This document shows, in pieces, positions 8,645 to 18,108 of a stretch of 64,000 nucleotides of DNA. Source of the stretch: Govania unica (GTDB taxonomy: Bacteria > Pseudomonadota > Alphaproteobacteria > Sphingomonadales > Govanellaceae); NCBI RefSeq assembly GCF_027920805.1, contig NZ_JANWOI010000003.1, positions 434,001 to 498,000 on the forward strand, written 5' to 3'. The number at the start of each line of letters is the position of its first letter. Position 1 is the first letter of the stretch. The position numbers were made by a program, and so were the translations under genes. The notes beneath the pieces are model-generated. The model saw only the letters and a program-made list of their open reading frames with translations. It did not search any database and had not been told where the DNA came from.

Positions 8645-9187
8645 ATGATTTTTGTGGCCCTTGGCGCCAATCTTCCGTCTGAAACCTTCGGACCCCCGGC
8701 GGCAACGCTCGATGCGGCAGTTAGGGCGCTTGAGGCGCGCGGCCTGCGGCTCACCGCCCGTTCCCGCTGGTTTGAAAGCGAGCCGGTGCCGCGTTCGGAT
8801 CAGCCCTGGTTCGTGAATGGCGTCGTCGCCTTCGAGACGGCGCTGCCGCCCGCCGCCATCCTTCAGATCCTGCATGAGGTGGAGGCGGAGTTCGGCCGTA
8901 TCCGCCGCATCACCTGGGAGGCGCGCATTCTCGATCTCGACCTGATCGCCTGTGACGATCTGGTGCTACCCAATGCGGCGGTCTGGCAGGCGGCGTCCCG
9001 CAGCATGTCGGCGCCGGAGCTGGTGCTGCCGCATCCGCGCGCTCATCTGCGCAGTTTCGTGCTGTTGCCACTGCTTGATATTGCCCCGGACTGGCGTCAT
9101 CCGGTGCTCGGGCTTGACGTCCGGGCGTTGCTGGCCGGGCTTCCGCCGGAAAAGGGCGTCGTCCGCCCATTGCCGGATCGTTGCTGA
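8645..9187 (+). CDS. folK: 2-amino-4-hydroxy-6-hydroxymethyldihydropteridine pyrophosphokinase
   Basis: A 180-residue HPPK of the folate pathway, which transfers pyrophosphate from ATP to hydroxymethyl-dihydropterin in the cytosol. Marks are IFVALGANLP at the start, SRWFESEPV, the WFVNGVV segment, and the RILDLDLIACDD signature followed by LPHPRAHLRSFVLLPL. The ATG at 8645 has a weak AGGA upstream. The gene is divergent from the NYN gene and followed by rpoZ, a common alphaproteobacterial order. Confidence 0.96.
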   Translation: MIFVALGANLPSETFGPPAATLDAAVRALEARGLRLTARSRWFESEPVPRSDQPWFVNGVVAFETALPPAAILQILHEVEAEFGRIRRITWEARILDLDLIACDDLVLPNAAVWQAASRSMSAPELVLPHPRAHLRSFVLLPLLDIAPDWRHPVLGLDVRALLAGLPPEKGVVRPLPDRC

Positions 9188-9276
9188 GGCTTTATAACGG
9201 CTCATATGCTTTACAGGCATGACCTCAGCCTGTATAAGCCCGAGCTTATCTGTTTTCTAGGTCTGGAGACTGTCCT

Positions 9277-9651
9277 ATGGCCCGCGTAACCGTTGAAGAT
9301 TGCGTTGATAAAGTGCCGAATCGGTTCGATCTCGTGCTGCTGGCGGCTCAGCGCGCCCGTCAGGTCTCGGCCGGTTCGCCGATCCTGGTCGAACGTGACA
9401 ACGACAAGAACCCGGTTGTGGCCTTGCGTGAAATCGCCGACAGCAAAGTCAGTGTCGACGAACTGCGCGAAGCGCTGGTCCATGGCATGCAGCGGCATGT
9501 TGAAGTCGACGAGCCGGAAGAAGAAAGCGATGTCGCCCTTCTGCTGTCCGGCCGCAAGATGGCTGAAAGCGCGGAATCCTTCTCCCAAAGCGCCCGCGCC
9601 GTCAAGGATGACGCTGACGATCAGGGTGCTGACGACGGGCTCGACGCTTAA
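9277..9651 (+). CDS. rpoZ: DNA-directed RNA polymerase omega subunit
   Basis: A 124-residue omega subunit. The start [20 protein letters not shown] and [12 protein letters not shown] are diagnostic; [11 protein letters not shown] follows. The C-terminal third is an acidic low-complexity tail typical of alphaproteobacterial versions. It helps assemble RNA polymerase and forms part of the (p)ppGpp site in proteobacteria. TGGAG lies about nine bases upstream of the ATG. The ppGpp synthetase gene rel follows. Confidence 0.97.
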   Translation: MARVTVEDCVDKVPNRFDLVLLAAQRARQVSAGSPILVERDNDKNPVVALREIADSKVSVDELREALVHGMQRHVEVDEPEEESDVALLLSGRKMAESAESFSQSARAVKDDADDQGADDGLDA

Positions 9652-9678
9652 CGCCAGTTCAGGTATTTGACGTTCGCG

Positions 9679-9722
9679 AAGGGCGGCTGCTGTCCGGGTT
9701 CAGGTCCGGGGGCGCCGCCTTT
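9679..9722 (+). terminator. Hairpin between rpoZ and rel
   Basis: AAGGGCGGC (9679–9687) can pair with GCCGCCTTT (9714–9722) with one G·U pair; an inner TCCGGGTTCAGGTCCGG may add structure. The T-run is short, so termination is probably partial. Confidence 0.45.
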
Positions 9723-9839
9723 CCCATATCTGTCATGATCTTTTGCGACCATCCTCTTTTATCCATCCGGAATAGCTCTTAAATGGCTATGTAAGTCGAC
9801 GCTGCAAAGCCGCCGAGAAACCCCGAGGGACCTTTCGAC

Positions 9840-11993
9840 GTGATCCGCCAATACGAGCTCGTGGAACGTGTACGCGCATATGACAAGGACGCCGACGAGG
9901 CGCTCCTTAACCGCGCTTATGTGTTTTCCATGCGTGCGCATGGCTCGCAGACACGCGCGTCCGGCGACCCTTATTTCTCGCATCCGCTTGAGGTCGCGGG
10001 CATTCTGACCGACATGCAGCTTGATTGCGCGACCATCGTGACAGCGCTCCTGCATGATACGATTGAAGACACCATCGCCACCTATGAGGAGATCGAGGAG
10101 CTGTTCGGCGTCGATGTCGCCCGGCTTGTGGATGGCGTGACCAAGCTGTCACGCATCGAAATGGTCTCCGAAGTTTCCCGTCAGGCCGAAAATTTCCGCA
10201 AATTCCTGCTCGCCATGTCGAGCGATATCCGTGTGCTTTTGGTCAAGCTTGCCGACCGGCTCCATAACATGCGGACGCTGCATTACATCAAGACGCCGGA
10301 AAAGCGCCGCCGTATCGCCCTTGAGACCATGGAAATCTATGCCCCGCTCGCGGCCCGCATCGGTATGCATGAAATCAAGGAAGAGCTTGAGGAACTGTCG
10401 TTCCAGCATCTGTTCCCCGAAGCCCGGGCGTCGATCATGGCCCGCCTCGACTTCCTCCATGGCGAGGGCGGGGAGGGTCTGCGTCAGCGCATCATGAATC
10501 ACATCACCACGCTGTTGCAGGACTTTGGCATCGCCGCTCAGGTGACCGGGCGCGAAAAGACGCCCTATTCCATCTGGCGCAAGATGCAGAACAACAATGT
10601 GGCGTTCGAACAATTGTCGGACATCATGGCCTTCCGCGTCATCGTCGACAGCGAGGAAACCTGTTACCGGGTGCTCGGTCTGGTGCATGGCCATTGGCAG
10701 GCGGTGCCGGGCACGTTCGACGATTATATTTCGACTCCGAAACGGAATGGCTATCAGTCGCTCCATACGGCGGTCATGGGGCCTGAGCGCCAGCGCATCG
10801 AAGTGCAGATCCGTACCGAGGAAATGCATCGCGTGGCCGAACTCGGCGTGGCCGCCCATTGGAGCTACAAGCAGAACGTCGAATCCACCGTCGACGGCAT
10901 GCAATATAAGTGGATTCAGGAACTGCTCGAAATCCTCGACCATGCGTCGTCGCCCGAGGAGTTTCTGGAAAACACCAAGCTCGCCATGTTCCAGGACCAG
11001 GTGTTCTGCTTCACCCCGAAGGGCGAGCTGATCGCTCTGCCGCGTGGCGCGACTCCGGTGGATTTCGCCTATGCCGTCCATTCCCAGATCGGCGATACCT
11101 GCGTCGGCGCCAAGGTCAATGGCAAGCCGGTGCCGCTCCGCTCGGAACTCCATAACGGCGATCAGGTGGAAATCCTGCGGTCAAAGGCGCAGACTCCGAA
11201 CCCGCGCTGGGAAAGCTTCGTCAATACCGGCAAGGCGCGCTCGGCCATCCGCCGCCATATCCGCCAGCAGCAGCGCAAGGAATATATGGAGCTCGGGCGC
11301 GAGATCCTCGAACGCGCCTTCGAAAAAGAAGACCGCGACCTGACCTCGAAAGCCATTCAGGAGGCGGTGACCCGGCTCAAGCTTCAGGACACCGCCGATC
11401 TTTATATGCAGGTCGGGCAGGGCACCATGTCGGAACGTCAGGTGTTCGAAATCGTATTCCCGGGCGCAAAGCTTAAGGGCGACTATGCCAAACCCTTGCC
11501 CTTCGCCCGCGACAAGACGCGTGACCGCAAGGCCGGCGACCATGCAGTGCCGATCAAGGGGCTGACGCCGGGCGTCGCCGTGCATCTCAGCGAATGCTGC
11601 CATCCGCTGCCGGGCGACCGCATCGTTGGCGTCATGCTGCCCGGCAAGGGTGTCATGGTCCACACCATCGACTGTGAAGCGCTTGAGGCCTTCATGGAAA
11701 TGCCCGAACGCTGGGTCGATCTGTCCTGGTACAAGGATGAGGATCAGGCCGAAAGTTACGTGGGCCGGGTCGAGATCCTGATTTCGAACGAAATCGGCGC
11801 CCTGGCCAAAATTGCCGAAGTGGTTGCCCGCGATCATGGAAATATCAATAATCTAAGGATCACTGACCGCGATCCTGAATTCTTCCGGTTGGTGGTTGAT
11901 CTTGAAGTCCATGATGTGAAGCATTTGACGAATATTGTGGCGGCTCTGCGCGCAAACCCGGTGGTCAATACCGTCGAGCGTGTGCGCGGGTGA
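9840..11993 (+). CDS. rel: Bifunctional (p)ppGpp synthetase/hydrolase (RSH family)
   Basis: A 717-residue RelA/SpoT homolog. Domains in order: HD hydrolase (about 25–180, with HPLEVAGI and the metal site LLHDTIEDT), synthetase (about 230–345, with FDDYISTPKRNGYQSLHTAV and EVQIRTEEMH), TGS (about 385–450, FCFTPKGELIALPRGATPVD), a zinc-finger-like region (LSECCHPLPGDRIVG) and a C-terminal ACT domain (VEILISNEIGALAKIAEV). The intact HD motif means it should both make and degrade the alarmone, as the single RSH protein of most Alphaproteobacteria does. It starts at GTG with GAGGGA nine bases upstream. The stop nearly abuts pyrE. Confidence 0.96.
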   Translation: MIRQYELVERVRAYDKDADEALLNRAYVFSMRAHGSQTRASGDPYFSHPLEVAGILTDMQLDCATIVTALLHDTIEDTIATYEEIEELFGVDVARLVDGVTKLSRIEMVSEVSRQAENFRKFLLAMSSDIRVLLVKLADRLHNMRTLHYIKTPEKRRRIALETMEIYAPLAARIGMHEIKEELEELSFQHLFPEARASIMARLDFLHGEGGEGLRQRIMNHITTLLQDFGIAAQVTGREKTPYSIWRKMQNNNVAFEQLSDIMAFRVIVDSEETCYRVLGLVHGHWQAVPGTFDDYISTPKRNGYQSLHTAVMGPERQRIEVQIRTEEMHRVAELGVAAHWSYKQNVESTVDGMQYKWIQELLEILDHASSPEEFLENTKLAMFQDQVFCFTPKGELIALPRGATPVDFAYAVHSQIGDTCVGAKVNGKPVPLRSELHNGDQVEILRSKAQTPNPRWESFVNTGKARSAIRRHIRQQQRKEYMELGREILERAFEKEDRDLTSKAIQEAVTRLKLQDTADLYMQVGQGTMSERQVFEIVFPGAKLKGDYAKPLPFARDKTRDRKAGDHAVPIKGLTPGVAVHLSECCHPLPGDRIVGVMLPGKGVMVHTIDCEALEAFMEMPERWVDLSWYKDEDQAESYVGRVEILISNEIGALAKIAEVVARDHGNINNLRITDRDPEFFRLVVDLEVHDVKHLTNIVAALRANPVVNTVERVRG

Positions 11994-12022
11994 ATGATGA
12001 TATGAACGGAAAGAACACTGTT

Positions 12023-12607
12023 ATGGAACATGAAGAGGTCCTCAACCATTTCCGCGATGCGGGTGCTTTGCTCGAAGGGCATTTTCTGCTGTCGTCGGGA
12101 TTGCACAGCCCGGTCTATCTGCAATGCGCCCGGGTCATGATGGACGCCCGTCGCGGCGAGATCCTGTGCAAGGCGCTGGCTGACACCGTCCGCGCGGGCC
12201 TCAAGGAAAAGATCGATCTCGTGGTGGCTCCGGCCATGGGCGGCATTCTCGTCGGTTATGAACTCGGCCGTCAGCTTGGCGTGCCGACCATTTTCGCCGA
12301 GCGGGTCGAAGGCACCTTCACAATCCGTCGCGGCTTCTCCATTCCCGACGGTGCGAAGATTTTGCTCAGCGAGGATATTGTCACCACTGGTCTGTCGTCG
12401 CGCGAATGCATCAATGTGGTGCGCAAGCATGGTGGCGACGTGGTCGCGGCGGCCTGTCTTATCGATCGGTCGAATGGCCGCGCCGATGTGGGCGTGCCGC
12501 TTTTCAGCCTGACGCGGCTGGATGTGCCGGCTTATGAATCAAGCGCCGTTCCGCCCGAACTCGCAGCTATACCTGCTGAAAAGCCGGGCAGCCGGGGCCT
12601 GAACTAG
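12023..12607 (+). CDS. pyrE: Orotate phosphoribosyltransferase
   Basis: A 194-residue enzyme that converts orotate and PRPP to OMP in pyrimidine synthesis. Marks are LEGHFLLSSGLHSPVYLQCA, VVAPAMGGILVGYELGRQLG and the PRPP-binding loop KILLSEDIVTTGLSS. I chose the ATG at 12023 because GGAAAG lies nine bases upstream and EEVLNHFRDAGALLEGHF matches where relatives begin; in-frame GTG 11990 and ATG 12002 are possible earlier starts that would overlap or abut the rel stop. Confidence 0.95.
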   Translation: MEHEEVLNHFRDAGALLEGHFLLSSGLHSPVYLQCARVMMDARRGEILCKALADTVRAGLKEKIDLVVAPAMGGILVGYELGRQLGVPTIFAERVEGTFTIRRGFSIPDGAKILLSEDIVTTGLSSRECINVVRKHGGDVVAAACLIDRSNGRADVGVPLFSLTRLDVPAYESSAVPPELAAIPAEKPGSRGLN

Positions 12608-12624
12608 GGCATATAAACTCATAA

Positions 12625-12645
12625 GGTTCCGCCGTGAGCGGAACC
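12625..12645 (+). promoter_or_regulatory. Perfect hairpin after pyrE, overlapping the DUF2062 start
   Basis: GGTTCCGC (12625–12632) and GCGGAACC (12638–12645) form a perfect 8-bp stem with a five-base loop. It lies 17 bases after the pyrE stop and covers the candidate GTG start of the next gene. With no T-run it is not a classical terminator; it could stabilise the mRNA end or limit translation. Confidence 0.4.
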
Positions 12646-13266
12646 AGCGGTCAGATAGTGGACATGGGCTCAAAGCAGCCATCAGATAAAACGTCACCCG
12701 GACCAAAACGCGCGCGCTGGCTCAATTTGATTTGGCCGCAAATGGGGTGGCGTCGCTACATCATTTTCATGCGCCATCGTCTTGGCCGCATGCAAGGGAC
12801 GCCTTACAGCATCGCCGCCGGTTTTGCCTGCGGCGCCGCCATGTCCATGACGCCGCTGTTTGGTCTGCATCTGGTGGTGTCGCTGATCGTGGCCTGGGCC
12901 ATCCGGGCCAATGTGCTGGCGGCGGCCTTGGGGACTTTGCTCGGCAATCCCTGGACTTACCCGATTTTCATTTACTGGACCTTTGAGCTTGGTTCAGTGA
13001 TTCTCGGCCATCATAGTGGGGGGGGTGTCTTCGCGCAGTTCAGCCTCGATGATTTGTGGCATCATCCGCTTCAGACGCTGGAGCCGGTCATCTGGCCCAT
13101 GATCGTGGGCAGCGTGCCGCTTGTGATTATGGTATGGTCATTAACCTATTGGCCGCTTTATACCGTCATCAAGCGGTATAAAAATCAGCGCACAGAACGG
13201 CGGCTCCGCCGCGCACTTGAATTGATGCATCGCATGAAGGCCGGTACGGCGACGAAGGAGAAGTGA
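12634..13266 (+). CDS. DUF2062 domain membrane protein
   Basis: A 210-residue protein of unknown function with the DUF2062 pattern: MRHRLGRMQGTPYSIAAGFA, then PLFGLHLVVSLIVAWAIRAN and the conserved LLGNPWTYPIFIYWTFELG. Three membrane segments are visible (about 65–95, 100–130, 155–180), with a basic C-terminal tail. The GTG at 12634 has AAGG seven bases upstream but lies inside a hairpin; the ATG at 12664 is an alternative. It sits between pyrE and pdxJ, as often in this class, and its stop is just before the pdxJ ribosome-binding region. Confidence 0.88.
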   Translation: MSGTSGQIVDMGSKQPSDKTSPGPKRARWLNLIWPQMGWRRYIIFMRHRLGRMQGTPYSIAAGFACGAAMSMTPLFGLHLVVSLIVAWAIRANVLAAALGTLLGNPWTYPIFIYWTFELGSVILGHHSGGGVFAQFSLDDLWHHPLQTLEPVIWPMIVGSVPLVIMVWSLTYWPLYTVIKRYKNQRTERRLRRALELMHRMKAGTATKEK

Positions 13267-13268
13267 GC

Positions 13269-14039
13269 ATGACCGATCGTATAACGCGGGCTCTCCGTCT
13301 CGGGGTGAACATCGACCATGTGGCCACCATCCGCAACGCGCGCGGCGGTCATCATCCAGATCCGGTGCGGGCAGCGGTGGTAGCCGCCCGGGCCGGCGCG
13401 GACGGCATCACCGCGCATCTTCGTGAAGACCGCCGGCATATTTCCGACCATGACATCGCCCGCCTCAGCCGCGAAATAGATCTGCCGCTCAATCTTGAGA
13501 TGGCGGCCACGGCGGAAATGCTGGAAATCGCCCTGCGTCACCGGCCCCACGCGGCCTGCATCGTGCCCGAAAAGCGCGAGGAACTGACGACCGAAGGCGG
13601 TCTTGACGTGGCGGGCGGCTTCTCGGTTCTTGAGCCTTTCGTCAATGCCTTGAAATCAGCCGATATCCTGGTCACGCTTTTTGTCGATCCCGACCATCTG
13701 CAGATCGAGGCGTCAAAGGCGCTGTTCGTCGATCAGGTCGAACTCCACACCGGCAGCTATTGTTCGGCCCAGGGTTCTGAGCGCAGTCACGAGCTGCGCC
13801 GTCTCGAACAGGCAGCGCTGCAAGCCGAAGGTCTCGGTCTCGAAGTTCATGCCGGTCATGGCCTCTCCTATGAAAACGTGATGGAGATTGCCCGCATCCC
13901 GCAGATCGTCGAACTCAATATCGGCCATTTCCTGATCGGGGAGGCTATTTTCGACGGCCTCGAAGGCGCCATCCGTCATATGCGCAGCCTGATGGATCAG
14001 GGACGAGGCCACAGCCTCGAACATCACCGCAAGGCCTGA
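13269..14039 (+). CDS. pdxJ: Pyridoxine 5'-phosphate synthase
   Basis: A 256-residue TIM-barrel enzyme that condenses 1-deoxyxylulose 5-phosphate with aminoacetone phosphate to make pyridoxine phosphate. Marks are [44 protein letters not shown], and [13 protein letters not shown] near the C-terminus. AAGGAG ends eight bases before the ATG at 13269. It lies directly upstream of acpS, a conserved pairing. Confidence 0.97.
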   Translation: MTDRITRALRLGVNIDHVATIRNARGGHHPDPVRAAVVAARAGADGITAHLREDRRHISDHDIARLSREIDLPLNLEMAATAEMLEIALRHRPHAACIVPEKREELTTEGGLDVAGGFSVLEPFVNALKSADILVTLFVDPDHLQIEASKALFVDQVELHTGSYCSAQGSERSHELRRLEQAALQAEGLGLEVHAGHGLSYENVMEIARIPQIVELNIGHFLIGEAIFDGLEGAIRHMRSLMDQGRGHSLEHHRKA

Positions 14040-14046
14040 GCAGATC

Positions 14047-14454
14047 ATGCGTATTCTGGGGCTCGGCAGCGATATCGTCGACATCCGCCGTATCGAGCAA
14101 TCGCTTGAACGACGCGGCGAACGCTTCATCAAGCGCATTTTCACCCCCGTCGAGGTGGCGAAATCCGAAGGCCGGGCAGGCCGCACAGCCAGTTACGCCA
14201 AACGTTTCGCCGCCAAGGAAGCCTGTTCGAAAGCGCTCGGCACCGGCTTCAAAAAGGGCGTGTTCTGGCGCGATCTCGGCGTCGTCAACGACCCGAGCGG
14301 CAAGCCGACCATGGTCCTGACCGGCGGCGCCCTCGACCGCCTCAAGGCCCTGACCCCAGATGGCCAGCTGGTGGAAATTCACCTCACCATCACCGATGAA
14401 TACCCCTACGCCCAGGCCCAGGTCATGATCACCTCCCGGAGCCCGGATGAATGA
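14047..14454 (+). CDS. acpS: Holo-[acyl-carrier-protein] synthase
   Basis: A 135-residue phosphopantetheinyl transferase that activates acyl carrier protein from CoA. The two signature blocks are [14 protein letters not shown] and [16 protein letters not shown], which carry the magnesium-binding acidic residues. Length is normal for the short trimeric AcpS type. It starts seven bases after pdxJ and belongs to the same transcript; a repeat separates it from lepB. Confidence 0.96.
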   Translation: MRILGLGSDIVDIRRIEQSLERRGERFIKRIFTPVEVAKSEGRAGRTASYAKRFAAKEACSKALGTGFKKGVFWRDLGVVNDPSGKPTMVLTGGALDRLKALTPDGQLVEIHLTITDEYPYAQAQVMITSRSPDE

Positions 14455-14471
14455 AGATCCTGCAAGTTCCC

Positions 14472-14559
14472 ATGGATGCCCGGGTCAAGCCCGGGCATGA
14501 CACTATAAAGGTTGTCACCCCTCCTAATTGTCATTGCCGGGCTTGACCCGGCAATCCAT
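14472..14559. repeat. Palindromic repeat between acpS and lepB (reversed order)
   Basis: ATGGATGCCCGGG…ATGACA (14472–14502) is followed by TGTCATTGCCGGG…AATCCAT (14529–14559). Compared with the copy after smpB, the two hairpins occur in the opposite order, as expected for an inverted or mosaic arrangement. The open frame upstream of lepB passes through it but starts after it. Confidence 0.88.
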
Positions 14560-14644
14560 CAGGTGGCCACCCCCGCCAAGACTTGACAGCATGGACCGGA
14601 ATAGGCTTGATGGCCCAAATCAGGCTTTAGGAAAGCAAAAGCGA

Positions 14645-15409
14645 ATGGAAAAGGCCGACGTAATGGAGAAGAAGGTAGAGGGATCGCTCGGAGAAACGCT
14701 CAGGACCATTGGGTTTGCGCTGCTCATTGCGATAGTCTTCCGCAGCTTTGTCTATCAGCCCTTCAACATCCCGTCCGAGTCCATGGTGCCGACCTTGCTT
14801 GTGGGCGATTATCTGTTCGTCTCCAAATTCGCCTATGGCTACAGCCGCCATTCGCTGCCCTTCAGCCCGCCCATTTTCGATGGCCGCATCTTTGAAAAGC
14901 CGGTGAAACGTGGCGACGTGGTGGTGTTCAAGCTGCCGCGCGACAACAGCACCGACTATATCAAGCGCATTGTCGGCCTGCCGGGCGACCGCGTTCAGAT
15001 GCGCGACGGCGTGCTGTTCCTCAATGATCAGCCGGTCAAGCGTGAGCGGGTGACTGACTTCGTCGCCGACGACCCCAACCTGACGGTGCATCGCGCGATC
15101 CAGTATCGCGAGACCCTGCCGAACGGCGTCAGCTATAACACCCTTGATCTCTACGGCCCGACCGATGCCGACAACACGCCAGTGTTCGAAGTGCCGAAAG
15201 GCTATTATTTCGCCATGGGTGACAACCGCGACAATTCCGCCGACAGCCGCTTGCCGATGTCGATCGGGGTCGGCTTCGTCCCGGCGGAAAACCTGCTGGG
15301 CAAGGCGGAAATCATCACCTTCTCAACCGATGGCGGCGCGCGCTTGTGGGAATTCTGGAAATGGCTGCCCTCCATGCGCTTCTCCCGCTTCTTCAAGCCG
15401 ATTTACTGA
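14645..15409 (+). CDS. lepB: Signal peptidase I
   Basis: A 254-residue inner-membrane serine protease that removes signal peptides. One N-terminal membrane segment (about 21–34) is followed by the catalytic box NIPSESMVPTLLVGDYLFVSK (nucleophile S46), the general-base region DYIKRIVGLPGDRV (K107) and MGDNRDNSADSR. AGGAAAG lies about ten bases before the ATG at 14645; a longer frame upstream translates a palindromic repeat and is rejected. rnc follows after four bases, and the lepB–rnc–era order is conserved across proteobacteria. Confidence 0.96.
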   Translation: MEKADVMEKKVEGSLGETLRTIGFALLIAIVFRSFVYQPFNIPSESMVPTLLVGDYLFVSKFAYGYSRHSLPFSPPIFDGRIFEKPVKRGDVVVFKLPRDNSTDYIKRIVGLPGDRVQMRDGVLFLNDQPVKRERVTDFVADDPNLTVHRAIQYRETLPNGVSYNTLDLYGPTDADNTPVFEVPKGYYFAMGDNRDNSADSRLPMSIGVGFVPAENLLGKAEIITFSTDGGARLWEFWKWLPSMRFSRFFKPIY

Positions 15410-15413
15410 CATC

Positions 15414-16103
15414 ATGAGCAGCCTGGACGATCTGGATGGTCTATACTCGATCCTCGGACATCGGTTCGAGGATCTGTCTCTGCTGACGGAGGCGCTCACT
15501 CATCCCTCCATGGCGGGCGGAGTGAACTATCAGCGGCTGGAGTTTCTCGGTGACCGGGTGCTTGGCCTGATCATCGCGGATCTGCTCTACACGCGCTCTC
15601 CGACCGTTAAAGAAGGCGTTCTGGCCCGGCAACTTGCCGATCTGGTGCGGCAGGAGGCTCTGGCCGAAGTGGCGCAGACGATTGGGCTCGTGCCCTATAT
15701 CCGTCTCGCCAAAAGTGCCGAGGATGATGGCGGGCGGAGCAAACCGGCTATTCTGGCCGATGCCTGCGAGGCGGTGATCGGCGCGCTTTATCTTGACAGC
15801 GGTCTTGAGGCTGCCGGGAACTTTATCGAACGCGCCTGGGCCAGTTTGTTGAACGACCGCACGCGTGGCATGCGGGATGCTAAATCGGCGCTTCAGGAAT
15901 GGGCGCAGGGCAAGGGCTATCCGACCCCGAGTTATCGGGAAACCGCGCGCGAGGGGCCAGATCATGCCCCGTCCTTCACTGTTGAAGTGGAAGTGCGCGG
16001 TCATCCGCCGGTCGCGGGAAGCGGACCATCGAAACGGGCGGCCGAAATGTTGGCCGCCGATATACTTTTGAAAAAAGTTCAGACTGAAAAAGGTACAGAA
16101 TGA
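15414..16103 (+). CDS. rnc: Ribonuclease III
   Basis: A 229-residue double-strand-specific RNase for rRNA processing and RNA turnover. The signature RLEFLGDRVLGLIIADLLY holds the metal-binding acids, with a second acidic site at DACEAVIGALYLD. A double-stranded RNA-binding domain fills about residues 155–225 (SALQEWAQGKGYPTPSY onward). The ATG at 15414 follows the lepB stop closely; the last codons overlap the era start (ATGA). Confidence 0.97.
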   Translation: MSSLDDLDGLYSILGHRFEDLSLLTEALTHPSMAGGVNYQRLEFLGDRVLGLIIADLLYTRSPTVKEGVLARQLADLVRQEALAEVAQTIGLVPYIRLAKSAEDDGGRSKPAILADACEAVIGALYLDSGLEAAGNFIERAWASLLNDRTRGMRDAKSALQEWAQGKGYPTPSYRETAREGPDHAPSFTVEVEVRGHPPVAGSGPSKRAAEMLAADILLKKVQTEKGTE

Positions 16104-17014
16104 CTGATCCTGCAAGTGGCGACATGATGCGCTGCGGTTTCGTGGCTATTGTCGGCGCTCCGAACGCCGGGAAATCCACGCTGCTCAACCGTCTGTCGGG
16201 CTCGAAGCTCGCCATTGTCAGCGCCAAGGTGCAGACCACCCGCACCCGCACGCTTGGCATCGTCATCGAAGGCCGGTCGCAGATCGTGTTCGTGGATACC
16301 CCGGGCATTTTCAAGCCGCGCCGCCGTCTTGATCGCGCCATGGTCGCCGCCGCCTGGGAAGGGGCCGAGGACGCGGATCAGATCGTGCTCATGGTCGACG
16401 CCGCCCGGAAAATCGACGAAGACACCCGCCGCATCATCGAGCAGTTCAAGGCTGCCAACCGCAAGGTCATCCTCGCCCTCAACAAGATTGATGGCCTGCA
16501 TCGCGAAAAGCTTCTGGGACTTGCTGCCGAATTGAACGAAAGCGGCGTCTTCAGCGACGTCTTCATGATTTCGGCCCTGACCGGCGACGGCGTGGACGAT
16601 CTCCTGGCCCATGTCTCGGCGCGGCTCCCGGAAGGCCCCTGGCATTACCCGGAAGACCAGCTGACCGACATCACCGAACGCGTGCTGGCGGCGGAAATCA
16701 CCCGTGAAAAGCTCTATGGCGTGCTCCATGACGAGCTGCCCTATGCCGCCACCGTAGAAACCGAGTCCTGGGAAGAGAAAAAAGACGGCAGCGTCCGCAT
16801 CGCCCAGGTCATTTTCATCGAGCGCGAAAGCCAAAAAGCCATCGTCATCGGCAAAAGCGGCCAGCAACTGAAGAAAATCGGCCAACGCGCCCGCGAAGAC
16901 CTCGAAGGTATCCTGGAACGCCGGGTGCATCTGTTCATTTTCGTCAAAGTCCGCGAAAACTGGGGCGATGACCGCGAACGCTACCGTAACCTCGGCCTGG
17001 ATTACGTGGAGTAA
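16100..17014 (+). CDS. era: GTPase Era
   Basis: A 304-residue essential GTPase for 16S rRNA maturation and 30S assembly. G1 is VGAPNAGKSTLLNRLSG, G2 lies around VQTTRTRTLGI, G3 is DTPGIFKPRRRLDRAM and G4 is ALNKIDG. A C-terminal KH domain (about 205–295) contains IVIGKSGQQLKKIGQRAREDL. The start codon overlaps the rnc stop, so they are co-translated. Confidence 0.97.
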   Translation: MTDPASGDMMRCGFVAIVGAPNAGKSTLLNRLSGSKLAIVSAKVQTTRTRTLGIVIEGRSQIVFVDTPGIFKPRRRLDRAMVAAAWEGAEDADQIVLMVDAARKIDEDTRRIIEQFKAANRKVILALNKIDGLHREKLLGLAAELNESGVFSDVFMISALTGDGVDDLLAHVSARLPEGPWHYPEDQLTDITERVLAAEITREKLYGVLHDELPYAATVETESWEEKKDGSVRIAQVIFIERESQKAIVIGKSGQQLKKIGQRAREDLEGILERRVHLFIFVKVRENWGDDRERYRNLGLDYVE

Positions 17015-17049
17015 GCCTTGATCGTCGTCTAGTCTCACCTATCCTTTAG

Positions 17050-17250
17050 TGTCATTCCCGCGAAAGCGGGAATCCATGGTTGCCGCCGGTCTGGATCCCC
17101 GCATACGCGAGGATGACACCATGGGGTTAGGCGACTCCTCGCGTCAGCAGATCAGTGTCATCCCGGCCCCTCCATATCCTGTCATCCCCGCGAACGCGGG
17201 GATCCAGACCCACGCCAACCACGGCTTCCCGCTTCGCAGGAATGACACTA
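17050..17250. repeat. Palindromic repeats between era and recO
   Basis: Two composite elements (17051–17117 and 17181–17246) have the GTCAT…ATCCA / GGAT…ATGAC layout, here with TCCCGC/GCGGGA and CCCCGC/GCGGGG stems. A truncated GTCATCCCGG remnant lies at 17157. They fill the gap before recO. Confidence 0.88.
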
Positions 17251-17292
17251 TAAGGTTGGGCGGCAAGGCGGACATGATAAGCAGGACCCTCT

Positions 17293-18057
17293 ATGGACTG
17301 GACTGACAGCGGCATCGTCCTCGGCGGCCAGCCTTTTGGTGAGTATGACCTGCGGCTTGAGCTGCTGACGGCCGCCCATGGCCGTCTCCATGGCATCGTC
17401 AAGGGCGGTCAGTCGCGGCGTCAGCGCGGGGCCTTGCAGCCTGGCAATCGGCTCGAAGTCACCTGGCGCGCCCGCATCGAAACTCAGCTCGGCACCATCA
17501 CATCGGAATTGAAAACCGCGCATAGTCTGGCCATCGCCCGCGAGCCCGGACCCTTGGCGGCGCTGGTCTCCTGCCTTGCGCTCGCCACGACCTGTCTGCC
17601 GGAGCGCGAGCCGCATCGCCCGGTCCATGATGGCCTCGCCGCGGTCATCGATCTCCTGGATGCGAGCGGGGAGGGTGCGGAGGCACGTCTCATGTGGGGC
17701 AGCGGCGTTGTGCGCTTTGAACTTGGTCTGCTCCGCGATCTCGGCTTCGGGCTTGACCTCAGCGAATGCGCGTCTACCGGGCAGGTGGACGATCTCTGTT
17801 ATGTCTCCCCGAAAAGCGGCCGCGCGGTGTCGCGGGATGCCGGCCAGCCTTACCGGGAGCGGCTGTTGCGCCTGCCGGACTTCCTGCTGGAACCGGGGGC
17901 CACGGCGCCAAAACTTGACGACATCACCGACGGCCTGGCGCTCGCGGGGTTTTTCATCAACCGCTGTTTGCTTAGCCCCCATGGCCGTGTCATGCCTGCC
18001 GCCCGGCTGCGTTTGACTGAATATGTTGCGAGCCTGGCCAAGCGGGATATAAACTGA
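17293..18057 (+). CDS. recO: DNA repair protein RecO
   Basis: A 254-residue recombination mediator of the RecFOR pathway. The N-terminal OB-fold starts WTDSGIVLGGQPFGEYDLRL and continues HGRLHGIVKGGQSRRQRG, a family hallmark. The helical C-terminal part includes RFELGLLRDLGFGLDLSECA. The zinc-finger cysteines seen in some RecO proteins are not obvious. It sits between era and parC, as in many Alphaproteobacteria. Confidence 0.94.
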   Translation: MDWTDSGIVLGGQPFGEYDLRLELLTAAHGRLHGIVKGGQSRRQRGALQPGNRLEVTWRARIETQLGTITSELKTAHSLAIAREPGPLAALVSCLALATTCLPEREPHRPVHDGLAAVIDLLDASGEGAEARLMWGSGVVRFELGLLRDLGFGLDLSECASTGQVDDLCYVSPKSGRAVSRDAGQPYRERLLRLPDFLLEPGATAPKLDDITDGLALAGFFINRCLLSPHGRVMPAARLRLTEYVASLAKRDIN

Positions 18058-18108
18058 CACCATATCTTGGGGCTGTCCCCGCGAAACCACGAAATTCTTG
18101 AGTTTTAT

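Noticed and set aside
14528-14644. A longer N-terminus for lepB
   Set aside because: The extension MSLPGLTRQSIRW is encoded by a palindromic repeat; ATG 14645 has AGGAAAG upstream.
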